9,450 nt of DNA from Bryobacterales bacterium. Its GTDB lineage: Bacteria; Acidobacteriota; Terriglobia; Bryobacterales; Bryobacteraceae. The position numbers and the translations under genes are program-made. Every line of letters starts with the position of its first letter. Positions within the stretch are counted from its first letter, which is position 1. Location of the stretch: positions 31,360 through 40,809 of the forward strand of contig PKZC01000336.1 in the NCBI GenBank assembly GCA_003132905.1, read 5' to 3'. The notes beneath the pieces were generated by a model that did not search any database, was not told where the DNA came from, and saw only the letters and a list, made by a program, of their open reading frames with translations. This document shows, piece after piece, positions 1-6,730 of the stretch.

Positions 1-3
1 ATC

Positions 4-1035
4 ATGCACGAGCCCCCGCCGGCTGTCCGCACCTGCCAGCATGTGTGCCTTGTAATGTTCCTGTGCGCAACCGGAGCATACGCACAAAGCGCTGGGACGA
101 TCATCGGCACCGTCGTCGACTCCGATGGCGAGCCAGTGGCGAACGCGCAGGTTCAGGCCACCAACCGAAACACAAAAACCGTTTACAAAACCGTCGGGTC
201 CGAGCAGGGCCGTTATACGCTAGCAACCTTGCCGCCCGCCACCTACGATGTCTCGATCAACGCCCCGGGATTCTATCCGAACAACCAGCCAAACGTTTCC
301 GTCGGCGCGACGGAACCGTTGCGCCTGGATGTTCACCTGCTCGAATACCAGTTGGGCACTCTTGGCGACGGGCGGGAATTTAGAGTTCAGCTCACCAGTC
401 CGCATCCCGCGTCATCGGGGCCAACGCCACGAACCGCCGACGGCAAACCCGACCTCTCCGGCGTCTGGTTCGCGCAGAGAACCGTGGATCCAGGCAAGCC
501 AGAGCCGTTACCTTGGGCCCAAGCTTTGCTCAAGGAACGAGCCGCAAATAACGCGAAGGACGCGCCCGGAGCGCATTGCCTGCCGCGAGGCATCACCAAC
601 GCCGGTGCTTTGTTCCCCTTCAAGCTGGTTCAAACGCCGACTCTGCTCGTAATGCTGTTCGAGGATGATGTCCCAAGCCATCGCCAGGTCTTCCTAGACG
701 GACGCGGTCATCCCAAGGATCCGAATCCCATGTGGATGGGGCATTCGATCGGACATTGGGAAGGCGACACGCTGGTAATCGACAGCGTCGGCTTCGACGA
801 TCGATCCTGGCTCGATAACGTGGGACATCCCCACACCGAAATGATGCACGTCATCGAGCGCTTCCGGCGGCCCGATCTGGGGCATCTCGAAATCGAATTC
901 ACCATCGACGATCCAGGGGCTTATGCTAAGCCCTGGAAAATCACGCGCGCGTCGGAACTCGATGCAGGCGACGACATCGGAGAGTATGTCTGCAGCGAGA
1001 ACGAAAAAGATGTAGAACATATGGTCGGTAAGTAA
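4..1035 (+). CDS. Secreted protein with N-terminal carboxypeptidase regulatory-like domain
   Basis: Predicted 343-residue exported protein. A hydrophobic stretch around residues 14-27 ending in AYAQ looks like a Sec signal peptide. Residues about 32-110 form a carboxypeptidase regulatory-like beta-sandwich: IIGTVVDSDGEPVANAQV, then YTLATLPPATYDVSINAPGF and a final strand. The rest (about 145-343) begins with DGKPDLSGVW and contains MGHSIGHWEGDTLVIDSVGF, a histidine-rich stretch (HPHTEMMHV) and a conserved-looking end with EYVC and EHMVGK. I recall this C-terminal region as common in uncharacterised acidobacterial proteins but know no named function for it. The regulatory-like fold often binds glycans or forms a rigid spacer, but it is not catalytic. 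The ATG at 4 lies so near the window edge that neither a ribosome site nor an upstream start can be judged; an ATG at 55 would also leave a short hydrophobic leader. The next gene follows after about 50 nt on the same strand. Function unknown. Confidence 0.85.
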   Translation: MHEPPPAVRTCQHVCLVMFLCATGAYAQSAGTIIGTVVDSDGEPVANAQVQATNRNTKTVYKTVGSEQGRYTLATLPPATYDVSINAPGFYPNNQPNVSVGATEPLRLDVHLLEYQLGTLGDGREFRVQLTSPHPASSGPTPRTADGKPDLSGVWFAQRTVDPGKPEPLPWAQALLKERAANNAKDAPGAHCLPRGITNAGALFPFKLVQTPTLLVMLFEDDVPSHRQVFLDGRGHPKDPNPMWMGHSIGHWEGDTLVIDSVGFDDRSWLDNVGHPHTEMMHVIERFRRPDLGHLEIEFTIDDPGAYAKPWKITRASELDAGDDIGEYVCSENEKDVEHMVGK

Positions 1036-1071
1036 ACAAAGCCAAGTAAACGAAGTCAAGCAAAGAAAGCC
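1030..1071. repeat. Three degenerate 14-bp tandem repeats in the intergenic gap
   Basis: Copies at 1030-1043 (aagtaaacaaagcc), 1044-1057 (aagtaaacgaagtc) and 1058-1071 (aagcaaagaaagcc). Copies 1 and 2 differ at 2 of 14 bases, 1 and 3 at 2, and 2 and 3 at 4. The first copy contains the stop codon of the upstream gene, and the array ends just before the Shine-Dalgarno sequence of the PQQ dehydrogenase gene. The stretch is purine- and A-rich against a GC-rich background. It may be a replication-slippage product that sets intergenic length; I see no inverted repeat in it. Confidence 0.75.
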
Positions 1072-1076
1072 CGGGT

Positions 1077-1081
1077 GAGGA
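1077..1081 (+). promoter_or_regulatory. Ribosome binding site deciding the start of the PQQ dehydrogenase gene
   Basis: GAGGA at 1077-1081 lies 5 nt before the ATG at 1087. A GTG at 1075 is in frame but overlaps this site and has none of its own, so the ATG is preferred. Confidence 0.6.
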
Positions 1082-1086
1082 ACACG

Positions 1087-2934
1087 ATGAGACTCTGTTT
1101 TGTTTTCGCGATTGCTTCCATCACAGCGCTTGCGGCCGACGATCCTTACGCCGCGCAGCTTTTTCAAAAACATTGCGCCTCCTGCCATAACTCCGAGGCT
1201 GGAGCCGGCGGACGAATTCCGCAGATCGCGGCGCTGAAGTCCATGACGCCTGGGGCCATTCAGAAGACGCTGGAAAGCGGCGTCATGAAACAGCAGGCCT
1301 CGCCGCTTTCTCCCGACGAACGCCAGAGAATCGCAAGCTTTCTAGGAACAGCCGTAACCCTGGAACGGAAGCGCGAGGAAATCGCGAATCTGTGTCCGGC
1401 GGGCTCGGCGTGGAGTGAGGGTCCCGGATGGGCGAGTTGGGGAGGCGGTCTCGCCAACACCAGGTTCCAATCGGCGAAGGACGCGGGATTGGCCGTGGAT
1501 GATCTGCCCAGGCTGAAACTGAAATGGGCATTCGCATTCCCGGACACGTCCACCATGCGTTCCCAACCCGCCGTCTATCGCGGCAGAGTATTCGCAGGCG
1601 GCCAGGATGGCAGCGTCTACGCTCTCGACATGCTCACCGGTTGCGTGCACTGGGCTACAACGGTGCAGGCCCAAGTGCGATCGGGAATAACAGTGGGCGA
1701 GGCGGGCGGTAATCCCGCATTGTTCTTCAGCGATTCCGCTGGGTTCGTTTATGCACTGGATGCGACGACCGGAAAACAGTTGTGGAAGGCTCGCCCGGAC
1801 GAGCATCCGGCGTCCACCATCACCGCGACGCCCGTGTACTACAAGGATCGCGTGTATGTCGGAGTCGCATCCCGCGAGGAATCGCTGTCGGTTTCTCCCG
1901 GCTACCAATGCTGCACATTTCGAGGCAGCGAATCGGCTTTGGATGCCGCCACCGGAAAGACATTGTGGAAGACCTACACGATTGGCGAAAGTGCCAAGGC
2001 ACGACCGAAGACCCGGATCGGCGCTGCAGCCTGGGGTCCGTCGGGAGTCGGCGTCTGGACCGCGCCGGTGCTCGACGCCGAACGCGACACCATGTACGTG
2101 ACCACTGGCGACAATTACTCCGATCCGCCAACGGCGATGAGCGATGCCCTACTCGCACTGCGCATGTCCAGCGGCGAGATTCTGTGGTCCAAGCAATTTA
2201 CGGCGAAGGATGCTTGGAACAGTTCCTGCCAGCTACAAGGCAAAGTGAATTGCCCCGATTCGGATGGTCCTGATTTCGATTTCGCATCCTCGGCCATTCT
2301 GGTTCCACTCCCCAACGGCAAGCGCGCGCTCTTGCTGGGACAGAAGTCGGCCGTGATTTACGCCGTCGACCCGGACCGGCGCGGCCAGATCTTATGGCAG
2401 GCTCGCATCGGCAAGGGTGGCACCGTAGGTGGAATCGAGTGGGGCTCGGCCACCGACGGGCGCAACGTGTACGTGGCTCTTTCCGATATCGGTTTCGAAG
2501 TGGACCGCAAACCTGGCAGCAACGACCGCGCCTATAATCTGGACCCGACCAAGGGCGGCGGATTGTTCGCGTTTCGCGTAGACAACGGCGAACGCATGTG
2601 GCAGACAGCGCCGCCTGGTTGTGGCGATCGCCGGCCTTGCAGTCCAGCGCAATCGGCGGCCGTGACCGCGATTCCGGGTCTGGTGTGGTCTGGCGCAGAA
2701 GATGGCCATCTGCGCGGCTATTCTTCTTCCGACGGAAAAATCATCTGGGACTACGATACCGCCCACGACTATCAAACGGTGAACGGCGTGTCCGGCCGCG
2801 GCGGAGCGATCGATGTGGCTGGCCCCGTGGTAGCCGGCGGAATGTTGTTCTCTATCTCCGGCTATCCTGCACGCGGAGGCCTACCGGGCAACGTCCTGTT
2901 GGCTTTCGGACTGGACGGGGACGCGCATAAATGA
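1087..2934 (+). CDS. PQQ-dependent dehydrogenase with N-terminal cytochrome c domain (polyvinyl alcohol dehydrogenase-like)
   Basis: Predicted 615-residue periplasmic quinohemoprotein. A short Sec signal peptide (MRLCFVFAIASITALAA) is followed by a cytochrome c domain at about 20-90. It has the heme-attachment motif CASCH at 30-34 and a likely distal Met near 67 (SGVMKQQ), then LSPDERQRIASFLG. The rest is an eight-bladed-propeller type PQQ domain with repeated blade ends such as VYALDMLTG.VHW, VYALDATTGKQLW, ALDAATGKTLW, ALRMSSGEILW and LFAFRVDNGERMW. A vicinal cysteine pair (CC, 275-276, followed by TFRGS) matches the disulfide typical of quinoprotein alcohol dehydrogenases. An N-terminal rather than C-terminal heme domain is the order known for polyvinyl alcohol dehydrogenase (cytochrome), which oxidises secondary alcohols and passes electrons to cytochrome c. 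The true substrate cannot be read here; it could be another polyol or alcohol. No PQQ biosynthesis gene is in the window. A double-cupin gene follows after 22 nt. Confidence 0.88.
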   Translation: MRLCFVFAIASITALAADDPYAAQLFQKHCASCHNSEAGAGGRIPQIAALKSMTPGAIQKTLESGVMKQQASPLSPDERQRIASFLGTAVTLERKREEIANLCPAGSAWSEGPGWASWGGGLANTRFQSAKDAGLAVDDLPRLKLKWAFAFPDTSTMRSQPAVYRGRVFAGGQDGSVYALDMLTGCVHWATTVQAQVRSGITVGEAGGNPALFFSDSAGFVYALDATTGKQLWKARPDEHPASTITATPVYYKDRVYVGVASREESLSVSPGYQCCTFRGSESALDAATGKTLWKTYTIGESAKARPKTRIGAAAWGPSGVGVWTAPVLDAERDTMYVTTGDNYSDPPTAMSDALLALRMSSGEILWSKQFTAKDAWNSSCQLQGKVNCPDSDGPDFDFASSAILVPLPNGKRALLLGQKSAVIYAVDPDRRGQILWQARIGKGGTVGGIEWGSATDGRNVYVALSDIGFEVDRKPGSNDRAYNLDPTKGGGLFAFRVDNGERMWQTAPPGCGDRRPCSPAQSAAVTAIPGLVWSGAEDGHLRGYSSSDGKIIWDYDTAHDYQTVNGVSGRGGAIDVAGPVVAGGMLFSISGYPARGGLPGNVLLAFGLDGDAHK

Positions 2935-2956
2935 TCCGGCACCCGACGGAAGGACG

Positions 2957-3709
2957 ATGATAAGATCGTTAGCCATGAACAAGCTTCCGCAACAGATGGC
3001 TCTTGCTGCCGCTCTGCTAATGCCGGCCGGTTTACAGGCCGCCACAGGCTGCGGAGTAATCAAACCCGATTCCACTGATGCGGTCGCTGCGGCGCCGGAC
3101 CACCATAAAGTGATTCTGGAAAACGACGCCGTGCGCGTGCTTGAGGCGCGCGTGCCGTTGCACAGCAAAGAACCACCTCACACGCACCCCTGGCCCAGCG
3201 TATTCTTCGAACAGACTTCGGGACGTGATGAGCCTTGGAAGACCGTCAACATCCGGTGGTCCCAAGGAGGGCCCAGCAAAGGATTCGAGAGCAGCGATCG
3301 CGACCGGCACAATCTGCTCATCGAGATCAAAACCGTCGACTGCCAGCCGGCGCCCGCTTTGGACTTGCCTTCCACCGATGCCGTCAAGATCCACGACCCA
3401 AATCTCACCGTGGTGCTTGAAAACGATTACGTGCGCGTGCTCAGCGTCCGCATCCCACCCGGCGAAAAGGAACCGTGGCACACGCACACCTGGCCGGCTG
3501 TCGTGGTTTATTTCAGCTTGCCTCCCTCGCAGCGGTTCTTGAAGGATGGCACCAAAACAGCTCGCCCCGAGCTAAAAGAAATGCAAGTGACTTACGACCC
3601 CAGCAGCCAGCCGTTGCACTCGGTGGAAAACCTCGGCACCGTTCCCTATCAGGCGTACCGCGTAGAGCTGAAGCCGACGCTGACCGCTGCTATTTCACGT
3701 TCCCGGTAA
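2957..3709 (+). CDS. Secreted double-cupin protein
   Basis: Predicted 250-residue protein with a signal peptide: hydrophobic residues 14-29, likely cleaved near LQAA. It is built from two homologous cupin-like halves. Residues 51-82 and 151-182 align without gaps at an offset of exactly 100 and share 20 of 32 residues, including LEND, VRVL, KEP, the HTH metal-ligand pair (75/77 and 175/177) and WP. A later histidine in each half (118 in RHNLL; 221 in LHSVENLG) may be the third ligand. The classical glutamate of cupin motif 1 is not obvious in either half. The ATG at 2957 has GGAAGGA just upstream, with short spacing; the ATG at 2975 would also keep the signal peptide. It lies 22 nt after the PQQ dehydrogenase gene and is probably cotranscribed. 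The fold call is fairly firm, but enzyme or sensor role is unknown. Its 3' end overlaps the convergent hydrolase gene by 20 bp. Confidence 0.78.
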   Translation: MIRSLAMNKLPQQMALAAALLMPAGLQAATGCGVIKPDSTDAVAAAPDHHKVILENDAVRVLEARVPLHSKEPPHTHPWPSVFFEQTSGRDEPWKTVNIRWSQGGPSKGFESSDRDRHNLLIEIKTVDCQPAPALDLPSTDAVKIHDPNLTVVLENDYVRVLSVRIPPGEKEPWHTHTWPAVVVYFSLPPSQRFLKDGTKTARPELKEMQVTYDPSSQPLHSVENLGTVPYQAYRVELKPTLTAAISRSR

Positions 3710-4799
3710 TCCACTTCTGGAGCAGCGCCGCAATTTCCAGACTGTTCTTCTCAATCATCAGCATGTGCCCGTTGCCGTGAATCCCTTGCTCTTCCAGACG
3801 CAGGTGAGTATTGGCGACGCCGGCCTGAGCCAGGAACTTGGAAGTGCAATGATCGTAAGGCGCGTGGTAGGAGGCCTCGCCGGTAACCACCGCTACCGGA
3901 ATGCCCTGCAAATTCACCAGGCGGCGCGAAGGATCAGCCTGGCTCCAGCAACGCGCCAAATCCGGCCCGTCCGCTTTCGCTTCTTGCACGATCGCCAGTT
4001 CCGTGGGACTTTTCACCGGCGGCGCATAAGTGATGGGAATATCGGTCAGGCCCCATACGCGGTTTTTGTCCTCATCGAAAACGGCGTCGTGAAAGGGAGG
4101 CCCAGCGGGTTCCATGGCGACAATCGCCTTCACGGCTTTCGGCCGCGCGTCAGCCAGCAACCACCCGAATGCTCCCGATTGGGAGTGCGTGACCAAAATT
4201 GCCGGGCCGATTTTATCAAGAAGCGCCGCGCCCGCCGCCTGTATCAGGGTTTGCGTCTCCACGGCGCTCTCCAGGCCCTCGACTTGAGTTGCATAGAAAG
4301 CATCGAACACGGGATCGCCCTGGCGGCCCTTCTTGTCGCCACTCCCCGGCCACTGCGTGTGTTTTCGAGACTGCGGCCAGATGTGCGCAATTTCCGGCGC
4401 CGTAAACCGTTGCGACACCCAGTCCGGCGGCCTCATCTGCAAAGGACCATTCACGGAAGGATGCCAGGGCGATCGCCCGCGCGCAGGTTGATCGACGAGA
4501 TAAATCACGTACCCCTGCTGCAGAAAATAATCCGCCCATCCCGCGCGGCCGTCCGGCGTCCCCATCCAGTTGGTGCCGGTCTGCCCCGCCCCGTGAAAAA
4601 ACACCAACGGATATTTTTGGACAACGCGCTGCGGGCGAAGTACCTCGACATACATTTGCCCGGCCATCACTTCATGGGCTGGATCGCCGGTGTACTTGCC
4701 GCCGACATAGGAATATGCGCGCGTCGAAAGCGTATGCTCGCCAAAAGCCGGCAGGAAGCACGCGATCAAGGCAAGAGCGACAGGGGCTGGCCGAATCAT
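3690..4799 (-). CDS. Secreted alpha/beta hydrolase (esterase 713-like)
   Basis: Predicted 369-residue exported hydrolase counted from the ATG at 4799. MIRPAPVALALIACFLPAFG is a good signal peptide. The core fold shows the oxyanion-loop motif FFHGAGQTGTNW, the strand GYVIYLVDQPARGRS, the nucleophile elbow THSQSG (Ser206), EPAG (Glu230, 24 residues after the serine) and GIHGNGHMLMIEKN (His341/His345). A Ser-Glu-His triad with the Glu just after the next strand is what I recall for the bacterial esterase 713-like group, so an ester or lactone substrate is plausible. The elbow departs from strict GxSxG (Thr and Ser replace the outer glycines). The frame stays open upstream to 5003, but those codons resemble a permease remnant rather than hydrolase, so I reject the GTG start at 4943. 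GTGAGG abuts the ATG too closely to act normally; TATATT (4808-4813) could be a -10 box for a near-leaderless mRNA, without a clear -35. An ATG at 4844 is the alternative start. Confidence 0.82.
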   Translation of the reverse strand: MIRPAPVALALIACFLPAFGEHTLSTRAYSYVGGKYTGDPAHEVMAGQMYVEVLRPQRVVQKYPLVFFHGAGQTGTNWMGTPDGRAGWADYFLQQGYVIYLVDQPARGRSPWHPSVNGPLQMRPPDWVSQRFTAPEIAHIWPQSRKHTQWPGSGDKKGRQGDPVFDAFYATQVEGLESAVETQTLIQAAGAALLDKIGPAILVTHSQSGAFGWLLADARPKAVKAIVAMEPAGPPFHDAVFDEDKNRVWGLTDIPITYAPPVKSPTELAIVQEAKADGPDLARCWSQADPSRRLVNLQGIPVAVVTGEASYHAPYDHCTSKFLAQAGVANTHLRLEEQGIHGNGHMLMIEKNSLEIAALLQKWITGNVK

Positions 4800-4844
4800 C
4801 CTCACATAATATATGAGCGATGCGTTTGCCGATACCCTATTCAT

Positions 4845-5134
4845 GTCTGAGAGCCACGACGGGATCAACTCACATCCCACCATCGCTACGGGGATTCCAG
4901 AAGCTTCATCGAAATCATCGAATTCTCGTCCTGAGAGTAGCACCGCACCGAGCGTCCGGAAATAGTTGGGGCTGATGACTAGCGCCGACAGGGTGACGGC
5001 GCGTCAGCAAGTTCAATAGGGAACGTCACGGTGAAGACGGCCGCATTTATTGCGATACCAAGAGCGAGTGTCGTGATTGCCAACGCCGTGAATCCTGGGT
5101 TCTTGATCAGAGTCCGAAAACGGTGGTTCGGGAT
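4845..5134 (-). pseudogene. Decayed ADOP-like (MacB/FtsX-type) permease remnant in two pieces
   Basis: Two out-of-frame fragments of one permease family lie head to tail on the minus strand. Piece 1 (5134-4979, ending in TAG) reads FRTLIKNPGFTALAITTLAL followed by GIAINAAVFTV. This is the first transmembrane segment typical of acidobacterial duplicated orphan permeases and related ABC permeases (NPGFTxxAxxTLALGIGxNTAxF). Piece 2 (from 5003 after an in-frame TGA at 5004-5006) reads SALVISPNYFRTLGAVLLSG followed by REFDDFDEASGIPVAMV, which matches the family's extracellular core (SPxYFxTLGxxLLxGREF...D...PVAIV). In intact members these parts are well over a hundred residues apart, so an internal deletion plus a frameshift has occurred. 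No plausible start codon or ribosome site serves piece 1, and the later domains are absent. Piece 2 runs in frame into the hydrolase gene and could be mistaken for its N-terminus. Family recognition is from motif memory; I ran no search. Confidence 0.72.
4971..5008. repeat. Imperfect inverted repeat at the junction of the permease fragments
   Basis: GCGCCG (4982-4987) and CGGCGC (4997-5002) form a perfect 6-bp stem with a 9-nt loop. GCTGA (4971-4975) and TCAGC (5004-5008) can extend it across an asymmetric internal loop. No T-run follows on either strand, so it is not an obvious intrinsic terminator. It sits where the two permease pieces were joined and may be a deletion-prone structure or simply chance in GC-rich DNA. 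Confidence 0.4.
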
Positions 5135-6730
5135 TTAACGATTTCCGGTTGCCCGTTGAGGCGTCACTCTCTGCAGAAGGGCGCGAACTTCCTCCGCGCT
5201 CGGAGGCGCGACGGGTGGCGTAGCGCCGGTGCCTACCAAATCGAGCGGCTTGCGGCCGTTGCTATCCACCAGATCGGTTTTGGCTCCCTGGTCGAGCAGG
5301 TAACGCACCACATCTGCTTTCCCCTTTTGTGCCGCCACGTGTAGCGCCGTCATGCCTTCGGTGGAAGAGGGCGCGCGGGAGATGCGAATGGAATACGTTT
5401 TGGTACCGGTGACTTGCGCGTTCACATCCGCGCCGTGACTGACGAGCAGGTCCATCAGGGCCATGTTCGCCGGGCCGCCGGCGCTCGTAGATGCAGCCAG
5501 GCCAGTTCCCCGCCCTCCGGTTCCCACGCCCGCCGCAACCAGGAATGGTGTGAGACCCATCCCCGCGATGTTGGGAGAAGCGCCCTTGTCAAGAAGCGCT
5601 CGAACCACTTCCACATCGCCCGCAATGGTGGCGCGCAGCAAAGGCGTGCATCCGGTATTGTAAAACTCTTCGACGAAACGGCCGCTGTTCCCGCCGCGGC
5701 TGGGCCGATGCATATTGAGCTGCGGATTGAGATCGACTCCAGCAGCCAGTAAGATGTTGATCATCTCCAGGCTCGAAACAGGCGGGCCACTGGAAGCGCG
5801 CGGTCCAGTGGGAGCGCGGGGGGCACGGATTGTTACCAGCCCAGTGCGGAGGGGAGCGAATACGGCTTCTCTTCTATCGATGGCGATGTAGAGCGGGGTG
5901 CGCCCCCACCAGTCCCAGAGATTGGGATTTGCGCCGTGATCGAGCAAGAGTTTGGCGACGTCGTTGTAGTCGTTATCAAGCGCGATCATCAGCGGAGTGA
6001 CACCTTCCGGAGTGGGGGCATTCACATCGGCGCCCGAGCCGATCAGCGCCTGCACGCACTCATAGCAGCCGCCGCGGACCGCATACAGAAGAGCGGTGAG
6101 GCCGCCCACCGGACGATATTGCGCGCGAGGCTCCGACGTAATTTGGCTCGGCCAATCGCTGTAAAGCGCCCGGGGCCTGACGTCGGCGTCCTTCGCAAGA
6201 AGCAGCTTCACCATCTCGCCGCCATTTTTCGGCGCAGCAGCAGCCCACATCAAGGCCGTTTGGTTGTGAAACGTTTCTCGCGCGTTGACATTCGCGCCGG
6301 CCTTAATCAGCATTTCCACGACGGGCAGTTCCCCGGTCTTAATGGCCAGCATCAACGCGGTCTCGCCATCCTGATTGGGCGTATCGGGCCGCGCACCGGC
6401 ATCCAGCAGCGCTCTCACCATCGTGGCGTCGGCCAGCTTGGCGGCTTCGGCAAGCGGCGTGGATCCGAAGTCATTGGCGACCTCCACCTTCGCTTTCTTT
6501 GCGATCAGCGCGTCGAGGAGTTCATGATCCACCCGGTAGACCGCCCAGTGTATCGCGCGAGTACCGTCAGGTTGGGCCGCATTCACATCCGCTCCGGCGC
6601 GAATCTGAGCGAGGGCCGTTTTGCGATTTCCCTGTTGAATGAGATCGGCCAGAGAATCCTTTTGAGCTTGCGCCCAAACGGGCATGACGGCAACGGCCGC
6701 AAAGAAGAGGGCGGCAATCTTAAACGACAT
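5135..6730 (-). CDS. Secreted ankyrin-repeat protein
   Basis: Predicted 531-residue exported protein. MSFKIAALFFAAVAVMPVWAQAQ is a clear Sec signal peptide. Almost all of the rest is about 10-12 ankyrin repeats with recognisable units: DGTRAIHWAVYRVDHELLDA, GSTPLAEAAKLADATMVRAL, GETALMLAIKTGELPVVEML, GVTPLMIALDNDYNDVAKLL, CTPLLRATIAGDVEVVRALL and GMTALHVAAQKGKADVVRYL, each closing with a GADVN- or GANPN-type turn. Low-complexity inserts interrupt the array: an Arg/Pro/Ser-rich one after the repeat with WWGRTPLYIAI, and a Gly/Thr/Ser-rich one after TPFLVAAGVG. Ankyrin arrays bind proteins; the partner may be a product of the same operon. The ATG at 6730 overlaps the end of the upstream metallo-beta-lactamase-fold gene by 11 nt and has no Shine-Dalgarno sequence, so translational coupling is likely. 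In-frame ATGs further upstream (for example 6748) would put extra residues before the signal peptide. The stop is followed directly, in the same frame, by the permease remnant. Confidence 0.88.
   Translation of the reverse strand: MSFKIAALFFAAVAVMPVWAQAQKDSLADLIQQGNRKTALAQIRAGADVNAAQPDGTRAIHWAVYRVDHELLDALIAKKAKVEVANDFGSTPLAEAAKLADATMVRALLDAGARPDTPNQDGETALMLAIKTGELPVVEMLIKAGANVNARETFHNQTALMWAAAAPKNGGEMVKLLLAKDADVRPRALYSDWPSQITSEPRAQYRPVGGLTALLYAVRGGCYECVQALIGSGADVNAPTPEGVTPLMIALDNDYNDVAKLLLDHGANPNLWDWWGRTPLYIAIDRREAVFAPLRTGLVTIRAPRAPTGPRASSGPPVSSLEMINILLAAGVDLNPQLNMHRPSRGGNSGRFVEEFYNTGCTPLLRATIAGDVEVVRALLDKGASPNIAGMGLTPFLVAAGVGTGGRGTGLAASTSAGGPANMALMDLLVSHGADVNAQVTGTKTYSIRISRAPSSTEGMTALHVAAQKGKADVVRYLLDQGAKTDLVDSNGRKPLDLVGTGATPPVAPPSAEEVRALLQRVTPQRATGNR

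Noticed and set aside
1075..1086. GTG at 1075 as start of the PQQ dehydrogenase
   Set aside because: It overlaps the GAGGA ribosome site that is well spaced for the ATG at 1087, and the signal peptide begins naturally at that ATG.
1342..1908. Minus-strand open frame of about 188 codons within the PQQ dehydrogenase region
   Set aside because: The plus strand encodes strong PQQ and cytochrome motifs across the whole interval; the minus-strand product has no plausible domain.
4806..4836. Full sigma-70 promoter for the hydrolase gene
   Set aside because: TATATT/TATTAT resembles a -10 box, but no acceptable -35 hexamer is found at 16-18 bp and the distance to the ATG would imply a leaderless message. 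Mentioned in the gene entry, not called as a feature.
3765..4850. Long plus-strand open frame of about 361 codons
   Set aside because: It lies opposite the alpha/beta hydrolase, whose minus-strand frame has clear motifs and a signal peptide. The plus-strand product is Arg/Pro-rich with no recognisable domain, a usual GC-rich shadow.
4971..5008. Stem-loop as an intrinsic terminator for the ankyrin operon
   Set aside because: No T-run follows the stem on the minus strand and the outer arms pair only across an asymmetric loop. Kept as a weak inverted repeat only.
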